The position numbers and the translations under genes were made by a program. This document shows, one piece after another, positions 41,956-50,300 of a DNA stretch of 64,000 nucleotides. The notes below the pieces were generated by a model, which worked only from the letters and a program-made list of their open reading frames with translations, made no database searches and was not told where the DNA came from. The stretch is from Eubacterium maltosivorans (lineage in GTDB: Bacteria > Bacillota > Clostridia > Eubacteriales > Eubacteriaceae), in the NCBI RefSeq assembly GCF_002441855.2, contig NZ_CP029487.1, positions 2,232,001 to 2,296,000 of the forward strand, given 5' to 3'. Position 1 is the stretch's first letter. Every line of letters begins with the position of its first letter.

Positions 41956-42729
41956 TTAAAGTCCAAAAAAATCCAAATACCAAAAGATAATCTGCATTCC
42001 CCACAGCATGGAGATCAGGATTCCCACCGAAAGGTATGGGCCAAAGGCCATGTGCTTTTCCCCGCTCTTGCGAATAAGCTTGATGGCGCCGACGATGCCG
42101 CCCAGCACCAGGCCAATAAAGGTGGCCAGCAGGGTGCAGGGCCAGCCGAGGAGAAACCCGGCCACAGCCATCAGCTTGACGTCGCCGCCGCCAAAGCCGC
42201 CGGGGATAACCAGGGATAACACCAGCATGGGGACCGATATGACAAACACACCGATTACCCGGGAAATAAGGCTGGGCTCCAGAAATACAAAATAGCTTGC
42301 CGCCGCGGGAATGATCAAAGCGATGACCAGGCCGTTGGGAATGGTCATGGTATCGAAATCAATGAGGGTAACCGCCAATAAAATGGCCGCCACCGCAAAC
42401 CCAACCACTGCCTGAAGCCCAAAATCATAGTGCCAGGCCATGAGCAGGGCCAGCAGCCCGCCGCATAGCTCGGTAAAGAAATACCGCGGCGCAATCTTCG
42501 CCCCACATTTCCGGCATTTTCCCCGCAGCCAAAGATAGCTGAGCAGTGGGATATTATCATAAAACGCAATGGGCTTGCCGCAGTTTGGGCAAAAGGACCG
42601 GCCCCTGGCAATGGAAATGCCAATGGGCACCCGGTAGATCACCACATTCAAAAAGCTGCCAATCATACAGCCAAAGATAAAGACAAAGGCATACAATACA
42701 AAATAGATTAAGGTTAAAGAATCTTCCAA
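41956..42729 (-). CDS. pilD: Prepilin peptidase/methyltransferase
   Basis: 257 residues. Cleaves and N-methylates the prepilins encoded around it. N-terminal membrane helix plus zinc domain with two CxxC pairs (FCPNCGKPI, CRKCGAKI), then polytopic membrane part with the two catalytic aspartates in LIDFDTMTIPN and GGGDVKLMAV. Start is the TTG at 42729, 7 nt after GGAGG. Separated from its neighbours by repeats A6R and A7. Confidence 0.93.
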   Translation of the reverse strand: MEDSLTLIYFVLYAFVFIFGCMIGSFLNVVIYRVPIGISIARGRSFCPNCGKPIAFYDNIPLLSYLWLRGKCRKCGAKIAPRYFFTELCGGLLALLMAWHYDFGLQAVVGFAVAAILLAVTLIDFDTMTIPNGLVIALIIPAAASYFVFLEPSLISRVIGVFVISVPMLVLSLVIPGGFGGGDVKLMAVAGFLLGWPCTLLATFIGLVLGGIVGAIKLIRKSGEKHMAFGPYLSVGILISMLWGMQIIFWYLDFFGL

Positions 42730-42750
42730 AGATGAACCTCCAGGCTTTTT

Positions 42751-42870
42751 AGTGAATAGTTGATAATGGATAGTTGATAGTTACGGAACAAATTTGCTTT
42801 GCAAATTTGATTTGAATTCAAAATCACAGAGTGATTTTGTTCCTTAACTACTCACTATCAACTATCCACT
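42751..42870. repeat. Family A intergenic repeat (copy A7)
   Basis: Left arm AGTGAATAGTTGATAATGGATAGTTGATAGTT, core GAACAAATTTGCTTTGCAAATTTG-ATTTGAATTC-AAAATCACAGAGTGATTTTGTTC, right arm ACTACTCACTATCAACTATCCACT. Confidence 0.8.
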
Positions 42871-42884
42871 GTTATTATCATTCG

Positions 42885-43343
42885 CTACTTGACGTCTGTT
42901 TCTCCTTTGTAGGCTGAAACTTCCTTCCCGTCAACCACAACGCGCTTTCCTGGTTCAATTATAACATTGATGTTATTTTTAATCATCTCAATTTTATCAA
43001 TGGTACCGTCCCGGTTGTCGTCCACAATGGTCAGCTTTGTGACCCCTTCGTAGATGTTGTCTGGCCCCACCAGATCCCGAAGGTCGTTCGCGTCTGGTAT
43101 GCGGTAGGGGTTTTCCGCTGTTTCGGCGGATTTAAACTCTGTGGCCCGTATCTGAGCCGCCAGGTAGATGGTTCTGGCCTCGGCAATGGCCGCGTCCTTT
43201 TTGGCGTCGTCGATAAAATGGAGGTACCCCGGAATGATGATCACTGCCAGCAGGGCAATGACCACAATGACGGTGATGAGCTCCATCATGGTGAAGCCGG
43301 AGGGGCTTTTGATGAGCATTTTAAGTTTGCGGCGAAGGGTCAT
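42885..43343 (-). CDS. Type IV pilin-like protein
   Basis: 152 residues. Prepilin site SPSG|FTMMELITVIVVIALLAVIII with Glu at +5; stalk helix HFIDDAKKDAAIAEARTIYLAAQ; soluble domain with an acidic DDNRDGTIDKIE segment that looks like a calcium-binding loop, as in some pseudopilins. Differs from the three near-identical pilin N-termini, so a distinct minor or structural pilin. Start ATG at 43343 with AGAGGTGCCCCC upstream. Confidence 0.86.
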   Translation of the reverse strand: MTLRRKLKMLIKSPSGFTMMELITVIVVIALLAVIIIPGYLHFIDDAKKDAAIAEARTIYLAAQIRATEFKSAETAENPYRIPDANDLRDLVGPDNIYEGVTKLTIVDDNRDGTIDKIEMIKNNINVIIEPGKRVVVDGKEVSAYKGETDVK

Positions 43344-43360
43344 GGGGGCACCTCTTTTTT

Positions 43361-43509
43361 AGTTGAGAGTTGACAGTGAATAGTGGATAGTTTTGGTGCA
43401 AATCCGCCGTGCGGATTTGATTCGATGCGGCCTGCGGCCGCTATTTAACTCCTTTTTGCTATGCAAAAAGGTTCCGAAACTATCCACTATCAACTGTCAA
43501 CTATCCACT
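43361..43509. repeat. Family A intergenic repeat (copy A8)
   Basis: Left arm AGTTGAGAGTTGACAGTGAATAGTGGATAGTT; three core hairpins (AATCCGCCGTGCGGATT, GCGGCCTGCGGCCGC, CCTTTTTGCTATGCAAAAAGG); right arm ACTATCCACTATCAACTGTCAACTATCCACT. Lies directly behind the truncated pilin. Confidence 0.8.
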
Positions 43510-43540
43510 GTTTTTTCGGGATACGGGTTGGAGGGTTATT

Positions 43541-43765
43541 TTATTTTTGTGACTTCGGCGGAGCTTCCGACTGTGCTGCCACATAAACCTCTCTGGCTTC
43601 TGCAATGGCGGCTTTTCCTTTGGCGTCCTCCACAAACCCCAGCATGGCAGGGATGGTAAAGGCGGTTAAAATGGCCAGGATCACCAGCACCACGATCAGC
43701 TCGACTAAGGTAAAGCCCGAACGGGACTGCGCATTGTGCTTTAATCTTTGCTTTAGAAACTTCAT
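43541..43765 (-). CDS. Truncated type IV pilin
   Basis: 74 residues. Leader and prepilin site SRSG|FTLVELIVVLVILAILTAF and stalk helix GFVEDAKGKAAIAEAREVYVAAQ match the pilins at 33548 and 44126 almost exactly, but the soluble head is missing: after SEAPPKSQK comes a stop, then half of an ACCCGTATCC hairpin and repeat A8. Either a pilin gene cut short by repeat insertion, a silent donor of the conserved N-terminus, or a genuine short pilin. Good upstream site (GGGGGCAGGAAA). Confidence 0.65.
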   Translation of the reverse strand: MKFLKQRLKHNAQSRSGFTLVELIVVLVILAILTAFTIPAMLGFVEDAKGKAAIAEAREVYVAAQSEAPPKSQK

Positions 43766-43799
43766 TTTCCTGCCCCCTGTTCAGAAAATCGGAATCCTG

Positions 43800-43852
43800 C
43801 TGTGCCATTCTTCATTTTCCATTAAAAAACCCCTCCCGAAATCCTGAAAAGC
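43800..43852. repeat. Family B arm fragment and half terminator
   Basis: CCATTCTTCATTTTCCATT (a lone family B right arm) followed by CCTCCCGAAATCCTGAAAA, one arm of the terminator family, whose other arm is missing; repeat A9 begins at the break. Confidence 0.55.
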
Positions 43853-43979
43853 AGTTGATCGTTGATAATGGACAGTTGATAGTTAATGTACAAATTGACA
43901 AAGGCAATTTGATCTAAATCAAATTTGCCGCGCAAATTTGTTCCAAAACTATCCACTATCAACGATCAGCTGTCCACTA
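43853..43979. repeat. Family A intergenic repeat (copy A9)
   Basis: Left arm AGTTGATCGTTGATAATGGACAGTTGATAGTT, core ACAAATTGACAAAGGCAATTTG-ATCTAAATC-AAATTTGCCGCGCAAATTTGTTC, right arm ACTATCCACTATCAACGATCAGCTGTCCACT. Confidence 0.8.
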
Positions 43980-44000
43980 TATTTTGTTTTTCTTTCGGCA

Positions 44001-44098
44001 ATAAAAAAAGCGCCTGTTAAAATGGGAGAAAAGGCCGGCTGCGGCGCTGCAAGCTCGGCCTTGATTATTTACTTTTTTTAAAAAGCAACAGGTATATC
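44001..44098 (-). terminator. Compound terminator after main pilin
   Basis: On the minus strand an outer CCTGTT/AACAGG pair encloses AAGGCCG...CGGCCTT and is followed by CGCTTTTTTTATTG. Lies just past the pilin stop. Confidence 0.6.
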
Positions 44099-44125
44099 TT
44101 TATCTTTTACTAAACATTTATCGTT

Positions 44126-44548
44126 TTAATCTTTTTTAATTACTGCATTGCCACCGGATACCGTTTCATCAATCGTAACTGTGAATCCACCGTCTTTATA
44201 TTCTACTTTTGTTATTCTCGAGCCATCACCTATTTTAATAGTCCATGTAGCACTTGCAGGGATATCGCTGTTTAATTTATCTTTTACAGCAGTAGCCGCT
44301 GGGCCAGTTCCAGTACTTGTAATTTCGGTACCATCCGCAAGCGTTTGTTCTGTAGCCACAGTTTGTCCTGCTAAGTACACTTCTCTTGCTTGTGAAACAT
44401 AAGCTTTTCCTTTTGCATCTTCAATAAACCCCAACATCGCCGGAATCGTGAACGCTGCTAAAATTGCCAAAATAACCAATACAACAATGAGTTCAACTAA
44501 AGTAAAACCTTTCTGGTTTTTCTTCAGCTTGTTAATCATCTGAATCAT
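44126..44548 (-). CDS. pilA: Type IV pilin, candidate major pilin (PilA)
   Basis: 140 residues. Prepilin site QKG|FTLVELIVVLVILAILAAF with Glu at +5, stalk helix GFIEDAKGKAYVSQAREVYLAGQ, compact soluble domain ending ATWTIKIGDGSRITKVEYKDGGFTVTID. Its short size, own promoter, riboswitch-controlled leader and dedicated terminator suggest the major subunit. Start ATG at 44548, 8 nt after AGGAG. Transcription should depend on cyclic di-GMP through the riboswitch at 44731-44815. Confidence 0.9.
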   Translation of the reverse strand: MIQMINKLKKNQKGFTLVELIVVLVILAILAAFTIPAMLGFIEDAKGKAYVSQAREVYLAGQTVATEQTLADGTEITSTGTGPAATAVKDKLNSDIPASATWTIKIGDGSRITKVEYKDGGFTVTIDETVSGGNAVIKKD

Positions 44549-44675
44549 TTACATCTCTCCTTTTATGTTCTCTTGTTTACCTTTAAATATAAACCTTTAT
44601 TTTAACCGTCCGCGCCATGACGGTTATAAACATTGTCATTACTTGCCCCAGCAGTCCTTTTTGTTAAAGGCTGCT

Positions 44676-44717
44676 CAAAAAATAAAAACAGCCGGAAACC
44701 AAACAGGAGTTTTCGGC
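44676..44717 (-). terminator. Riboswitch expression-platform terminator
   Basis: On the minus strand GGCCGAAAAC-TCCTGTTT-GGTTTCCGGC followed by TGTTTTTATTTTTT. It lies between the c-di-GMP aptamer and the pilin, where it can stop or permit transcription. Confidence 0.75.
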
Positions 44718-44730
44718 CATCCACCGTTTT

Positions 44731-44815
44731 GGCAGCTGGCTGTCATATCGGCCTGGAGCTGCCGACGTAGACCCTGTAGTTTTGCGCCACGGGCTTTCGC
44801 TCCGCTTTGCCTTTT
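44731..44815 (-). promoter_or_regulatory. Cyclic di-GMP-I (GEMM) riboswitch upstream of pilA
   Basis: Minus-strand sequence fits the GEMM-I plan: AAGGCAAAGC, a short hairpin with CGAAAG loop, then GGCGCAAAACTACAGGGTCT (consensus GACGCAAAGCC..CGGCCTA), the second helix CGTCGGCAGCTCCAGGCCGAT, and closing GACAGCCAGCTGCC. It starts ~5 nt after the predicted transcription start and is followed by a terminator. Direction of control (on or off) cannot be told by eye. Confidence 0.82.
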
Positions 44816-44825
44816 GAACAATTCT

Positions 44826-44854
44826 ATTCTACAACTGATTCGGACATTTGTCAA
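44826..44854 (-). promoter_or_regulatory. Promoter of riboswitch-pilA transcript
   Basis: On the minus strand TTGACA (44854-44849), 17 nt, TAGAAT (44831-44826). Confidence 0.7.
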
Positions 44855-45098
44855 GAACTATAAAAACCAGTTACTTTTAAATATTCTAAAAGGTTCATGT
44901 CATTCACCATTAATACAGGTTTGCACACTTTTAAAACCATACAAATCTGCATTTTTCGCTTTTCTTATAGCTATAAGTTATTATAAATGCTGTTTCATTT
45001 ACCACCAATATTAAACTAATGGTAAAAACAGCACAATTTGAGTAAAACACTCAATCTTTTTCAAAAATTTTTCAATTTTTTATTTCCTTAAATCATAT
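44855..45098. other. AT-rich spacer between pilA promoter and O-antigen-ligase-like gene
   Basis: No gene or clear structure seen. Confidence 0.25.
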
Positions 45099-46367
45099 TC
45101 AAATTTGATTGATTTTATTGCTTAACCGCACCATTATTCCGCAAAATATCCAGAAAACAGGCGCCACGGTCACCACAGAAATGTTGAAACAGGAAGCGGC
45201 CATATAAGCAGACACGCTGCAGACAAGCGGTATAAGCATGGGAGACTGCCGCCAGCTTTTAAAGCCCTGGTACAGCGTCGTCCCCTCAAAGGCCAGATAA
45301 GTAAAAGCCGCAGGGATTCCGCTGCTCACAGCAATGTGCAGGTACTCATTATGGGCACGGTCGATGACCAGGTGGTGTCCGGTCACCCTTACAATATCAC
45401 GCTCAAAATACTGGCCCATCACCTTGCCCAGGGTCTCAATGCCAAAGCCGGTCAGGGGACGCAGCTTGATAAGCTCAAGGGTTTTTGACCAGATAAAAAG
45501 CCGGTATGATCCGCCCTTTTCCCAGTCGTTTCCCTTGATGATCTTCGACAAATCCGTAAAAACACTGAGAAACCGCGCGCCAAAACCTGTATTCACAAAC
45601 AGGAAAATAAAGGTTAAAAGCACAAACACACCGCTCGCCACTGCGAAGCGGCGGCGGTTTTCTTTTTCTCTCAGCAGAAACACGCCCAGCAGCACAAACC
45701 CCAGAAAGCTGCCAATCCAAGCGCCGCGGGTATTGGTGCACAGCAGGCAGAAATAGACCAGCCCGCAGGGCAGAAGGTAAGCCCTTGGCCCTTTGATAAA
45801 GGCGTATAAGAGAATTGGCAGCGCCAATGTCAAAAATGAGCCCAGAAAATTAGGGTTGCCGATGGTAGCATAGGATGCGCCTGGGCCGCCGTACATTAAA
45901 GGGTCCTGTGGCTGAAAATCCAGCCCAAATTTCTGAAAGATGCCATAAACAGCCACACAGGATACGCCCACGGCGTATAACCGTACATGCCAGCGCTTAA
46001 AGGTATAGAAAAAAGCCCCCAGCATCATTAAAATACCATAAAACAAAATAGCGGAGTAGCTCTCCAGCCGAAAGGACCGCCCCTTAAGCGACAGCATGAT
46101 ATCCGTCGAAAAGGGAAGCGTGACGGTCACGCACAACAGGTACAGCAGCACAAGCTTTACCGGCAGCGGTATTTTGGGCTTCTCGCTAAAATATGCGGTA
46201 ATGGGCCGCACATATAAAAGCAGCAGACCAAAAACCAGTACCTCAATGGTCATCAGCTTTGGCATATACAGGGTATCGCCAAAGGGCGGCACAATGATCA
46301 GCGGCACTGCCCCGGCAATAATGGCCAGTACTGTGGAGACTGCTGTTTGAAGTTCGAATTTTCTCAT
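45099..46367 (-). CDS. O-antigen ligase-family membrane protein, candidate pilin oligosaccharyltransferase
   Basis: 422 residues, about ten membrane segments. The Wzy_C/O-antigen-ligase loop is present (TRGAWIGSFLGFVLL, later the large extracellular loop ending VIDRAHNEYLHIAVSSGIP with the conserved His-Asn). Start ATG at 46367 with TTGAGGAAAACG upstream. Enzymes of this superfamily include O-antigen ligases and the TfpO/PglL enzymes that glycosylate pilins; its position directly upstream of the pilin gene makes the second role attractive, but that is inference. Smaller than, and lacking the TPR tail of, the relative at 278-1978. Confidence 0.78.
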   Translation of the reverse strand: MRKFELQTAVSTVLAIIAGAVPLIIVPPFGDTLYMPKLMTIEVLVFGLLLLYVRPITAYFSEKPKIPLPVKLVLLYLLCVTVTLPFSTDIMLSLKGRSFRLESYSAILFYGILMMLGAFFYTFKRWHVRLYAVGVSCVAVYGIFQKFGLDFQPQDPLMYGGPGASYATIGNPNFLGSFLTLALPILLYAFIKGPRAYLLPCGLVYFCLLCTNTRGAWIGSFLGFVLLGVFLLREKENRRRFAVASGVFVLLTFIFLFVNTGFGARFLSVFTDLSKIIKGNDWEKGGSYRLFIWSKTLELIKLRPLTGFGIETLGKVMGQYFERDIVRVTGHHLVIDRAHNEYLHIAVSSGIPAAFTYLAFEGTTLYQGFKSWRQSPMLIPLVCSVSAYMAASCFNISVVTVAPVFWIFCGIMVRLSNKINQI

Positions 46368-46553
46368 CGTTTTCCTCAACATCTGTTTTTTTAATTGTAG
46401 CATATTTTATTCATAAGCACCTCTTGAATTGTCAATTTTATATCTCTGCTTGCTACACCCCGCTAAAGGCGGATCTTTCTCAAGCTTTATTTGCTCAATT
46501 TACGGATGTCTCTAAAGAACTGTAGAAGCCTGGAAAGCTGGGCCCAACACACC

Positions 46554-46586
46554 AAAAGGCGCCGGCAATCACCGCCGGCGCCTTTT
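46554..46586. terminator. Hairpin between O-antigen-ligase-like gene and VapBC
   Basis: AAAAGGCGCCGGC-AATCACC-GCCGGCGCCTTTT, 13-bp arms, T-runs both ways; followed by one arm CGGGATTTCGGGA of the terminator family. Confidence 0.65.
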
Positions 46587-46636
46587 CGGGATTTCGGGAT
46601 GTGTTTTAAAGACAATTAAGAATCGCTGAGTTTAAC

Positions 46637-46665
46637 TTGTGGCACGTCTCAAAATAAGCTATAAT
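46637..46665 (+). promoter_or_regulatory. Promoter of VapBC-like module
   Basis: TTGTGG (46637-46642), 17 nt, TATAAT (46660-46665). Confidence 0.6.
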
Positions 46666-46697
46666 AAAGTTAAATCATCTAAACAGGAGGCGATCAT

Positions 46698-46955
46698 ATG
46701 CTGGCATCAAAAGGTTACTATGACGGAAAAAATATTTTACCCCTTGAAAAGCTGCGCTTGAAAAAAAATCAGCTTGTTAAAATAACAGTTTTAGACGAAT
46801 ATGCCGATGAAAAGGAACTCGCACGATTAACGGCAAAAAAAGGTTCTTCAAGAGGGCTTTTTGCAAAATATGCCAATCCGCAGAAAATCGTTCAAGAAAA
46901 AAACGCATGGTCAAATGCTGTAAAGGAAAAGCATACCAATGACGATACTCTTTGA
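46698..46955 (+). CDS. Putative antitoxin of VapBC-like module
   Basis: 85 residues. N-terminus ASKGYYDGKNILPLEKLRLKKNQLVKITVLD resembles DUF104/AF2212-type antitoxins: a small beta domain followed by a basic, flexible tail (AKKGSSRGLFAKYANPQKIVQEK) that would wrap the toxin. ATG at 46698 with AACAGGAGGCGATCAT upstream. Its end overlaps the PIN toxin gene by 17 nt. It should bind the toxin and the promoter at 46637. Confidence 0.75.
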   Translation: MLASKGYYDGKNILPLEKLRLKKNQLVKITVLDEYADEKELARLTAKKGSSRGLFAKYANPQKIVQEKNAWSNAVKEKHTNDDTL

Positions 46956-47313
46956 TGCAAATGCCGTTCTTCGTTTTATTTTAAACGATAATGAGGAAAT
47001 GGCAAATGAGGTAGAAGAAATTCTTCAAAAAGAAACGGTTTCCCTTAGCATCGAAGTTCTGGCAGAAATTGTATATGTTTTAGAGAAAGTTTATTCTGTT
47101 TCCCGAGAGGATATCTCTGAAGGACTTCTTTACTTTATTAAAAACGAAAATATTCAATTGACGGTTCCCGATATTGCCGAAACTGCTCTATCAACTTTCG
47201 CTACTAAAAAACTTGATTTTGTTGATTGTGTTCTGTTTGCCTATCATTCCAATCTTCACTATGAAGTATTCACTTTCGACAAAAAACTGCAACGGCTCCT
47301 TAAAAATGTTTGA
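46939..47313 (+). CDS. PIN-domain toxin (VapC-like)
   Basis: 124 residues. PIN fold with acidic metal ligands at ILFDANAVLRF (Asp near residue 6), EVLAEIVYVLEK, KLDFVDCVLFAYH and FTFDKKLQRL. Such toxins cut specific RNAs (often tRNA or 23S rRNA loops) with magnesium. Overlaps the antitoxin gene, the usual order. The module is on the opposite strand to the surrounding pilus genes, so it was probably inserted into the locus. Confidence 0.88.
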   Translation: MTILFDANAVLRFILNDNEEMANEVEEILQKETVSLSIEVLAEIVYVLEKVYSVSREDISEGLLYFIKNENIQLTVPDIAETALSTFATKKLDFVDCVLFAYHSNLHYEVFTFDKKLQRLLKNV

Positions 47314-47340
47314 TAAGTGAACACACAATTAAAATCATTA

Positions 47341-47378
47341 TGGCTGTGCGCTAACTATAAAGCGCACAGTCATTTTTT
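47341..47378 (+). terminator. Terminator after VapBC-like module
   Basis: GGCTGTGCGC-TAACTATAAA-GCGCACAGTC followed by ATTTTTT. Confidence 0.75.
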
Positions 47379-47388
47379 ATCCTCATCC

Positions 47389-50300
47389 CTACCATTCCCC
47401 ATCCAGCTTCCTGAAAAACTCGTCCATTGGCATGGGTTTCGCAAACAGAAAGCCCTGGGCGCTGTCGCACTGGATGCTTTTCAGGAATTCGGCCTGTCCG
47501 GTGGTCTCGATGCCCTCGGCCAGCACCTGGAGGTCGAGTTCCTTGGCCATAGCAGCAATATTCTTGAGGATAACCCGTTCCTTGGGGGAGAGGTTTTCCT
47601 CCCGGCAGAGGGAACGGTCAAGCTTGAGCACATCCACATCGATCTCGGACAAAAGGTTCAGGGAGGAATAGCCTGAGCCAAAATCATCAATGGAAACCTT
47701 GAAGCCGCCGCTTCTCAGCTCGCTTACCAGCCGTTTGACATAACCGCTGTTTTCAATAAAGATGGTCTCAGTCACCTCAACCTCGATGAGGCTGGGATCG
47801 ACCTGGTAATTTTCGGCCAGCGCCCTGAGGCGTTCGACGTAATTGCCGGATTTCAGGTGGAATCTGGACATGTTCATGGAGATGGGAAGGCTTTTGAGCC
47901 CTCTGGCCTTGCGGTAGCTGTGGGCCTTAAAGACTTCCTCATACACATAAAAGTCCAGCTCTACAATAAAACCGTTGCTCTCAAACACGGGGATAAATTC
48001 TCCGGGCAGTACGATATTGCCACGGTCGTCCACCCAGCGGGCCAGCGCCTCGGCGCCTACCACCCGGCCGCTCTCCAGATCGATTTTGGGCTGCAGGTAA
48101 ACGAGGAACTCTTTGTCTTTAAGGGCTCTCTCCATCCGCGCCTCGATCTGGCGGGTTTTCAGGATTTTTTCTCCCATGGATTTATTGTAAAAGGCAATGC
48201 CGGTTTTGCGGGTGCCCTTGATGGATTTTCTGGCAATGTCGGCGTTGTCCATCATTTTCCCGATATCGCGCTCGCCCGGTCTGGCATGGTACACCCCGAT
48301 CTGGAAATTGAGGCGGATACCGGGAATCACGTAGTCCAGACGCTTGTTGATGCCCTCGACCATTTTCTTGAGCCGTTTGAACATAAGTCCCTCGCCGGTC
48401 CACTCCATCAAGGCCACAAAAACGTCCCCAGTCACACGGGCACAGACCTCTGCGCCGCTCATGGCTCCCACCAGGCCGCCTGAGATATAGCGCAGCAGCT
48501 GATTGCCCATGCTGTAGCCGTGAAGCTCGTTGATATAGCGAAACTCGTCGATATCAAAGGTGACCATGGCGTATTCTTTGCCCGTCTCATGGTCAAAGAT
48601 TTCGGAGGTGTCCAGCTCAAAACGGCTGAAGGTGGAAATGCCTGTGAGCTTATCCACATACAGGATATTATCCACAAAATTGGAGATGTCATCCATGGCG
48701 ACAAGCGCCGCATCGCCGGTGCTCCGCCACTGCAGGCTGTGGCACTGGAAATTGAACCAGCGGTTCCAGCCGCTCACGTAGCGTTGCCAGTTCAGATCTG
48801 GCTTTTCGCGGGAAAGTTCCTTTATCTGGCAGAAGGGGCAGGGCGCGTCCAGACCCATGATGGCCTGGTAGCAAAGACTGCCCACGCGCGCGCCTGGCCG
48901 CTCAGCTTTAAGCGAAGCGCTGACAAACAGAAGCTCATAGGTTTCGGGATTGACCACGTGGCTCTTAATGCTCTGGGAATCCACAATGGCGCGGGCCACC
49001 TGGCTTTCGTAAGCATTCTCCCGCTGAAGATGGTTTTTATAGAGATTTGCGCTGATAATTTTTGACACCAGGCACACAAATTCCTTTTCACGCTCACTCC
49101 ATCTGCGGTTATTCTGGCTGCCGGACAATCCAATACACCCCAGGTAACGGCCGTTTTCCACCAGGGTTTTATAGATTCCGGAAAAAATCCCTTTTCTTCG
49201 GAGGATGGCTCGCTCCCGCGCCGGCAGCGTATCGGCAGTGTACAGTGTGTACAGACCTTTTTCATCAAACAGGGCGCTGTACTGTCTGTGCTTTTCTGGG
49301 CTAATCCGCTCTGTTTTTGGGCAGACGGCAGTGCCGGAATACCAGCTGTACCGGTTCACCAGCCCCTGTCCTTCCTGATCTTCTTCAAAAACGCAGACGC
49401 GCTCCACTCCGATAAAGCGGCCGATAATACCCAGTATCAGAGTCATGGAGGAGGTAATATCCTTAGAGTCGGCCAAAATTTCAAAAATATTGATCAGCAC
49501 CCGGTTTTCCGCTGATATGCCCTTTCTCTGGAAAACAGTGCCGTCGATATTGGTAGCGTGGCCGTTAAGGTAGGACATGCCGCTCATCTTTTTATCGTAG
49601 CGGCACCAGCGGTCCCGCCCCTCCATTTTCGCCATGCTCAGGGCCTGATCGGCACATTGGAACAAGGCCTCAAAGGTTTGTCCGTCTTTTGGACAGACGG
49701 CCACTCCCAGGCTGCACGTGATGCGGTAAGCCTGGCTTTTTCCCTCAAAGGTATGGTCAAATATGCGGCGGATACGGGCCACCCATTCGGCGATCTGGTT
49801 TTCTGGCATATCTGGGCTGTAGACCACAAACTCGTCCCCGCCGATACGGCCGATGACATCGCCGGGCGCCGCGTGGGCAGTGAGTTTCTCGGCGGTTTCT
49901 ACCAAAACGGCGTCGCCGAAAATATGGCCTAAATTGTCGTTGACCGCACGAAAGCCGTCGATATCCACCAGCATCATGGCTCCCTGGTCCATCTCTGCGC
50001 CTGCGGCCAGGGCTTCTGTAATTTTTTCGCGGGTCCATTTTTTGTCATAAAGCCCTGTGAGCTTGTCACGCCGGGATTCCTCAATCAGACGGTCCTCCCT
50101 GCGTTTCTGCTCATCGATGTCCCGCATGATGCCCACGGTCTCCGTGATCCTGCCCTCGCTGTCTTTAACTGCGGCGGCCCGGACAAGGGTCCAGTAGTAA
50201 CGCCCGCTTTTTTCATCCGGGCGTGTGACGCGGATAACGATGTCCTGCGTAATAAAGCCGCTGACAAGGCGGATGGCTTCCTCCATATCATCGGGATGCA

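Noticed and set aside
43541-43765. Treating the 74-codon pilin as a clear pseudogene
   Set aside because: It has an intact start, binding site and prepilin signal and a proper stop. Without strain comparison, truncation cannot be told from a true short pilin, so it is left as a CDS.
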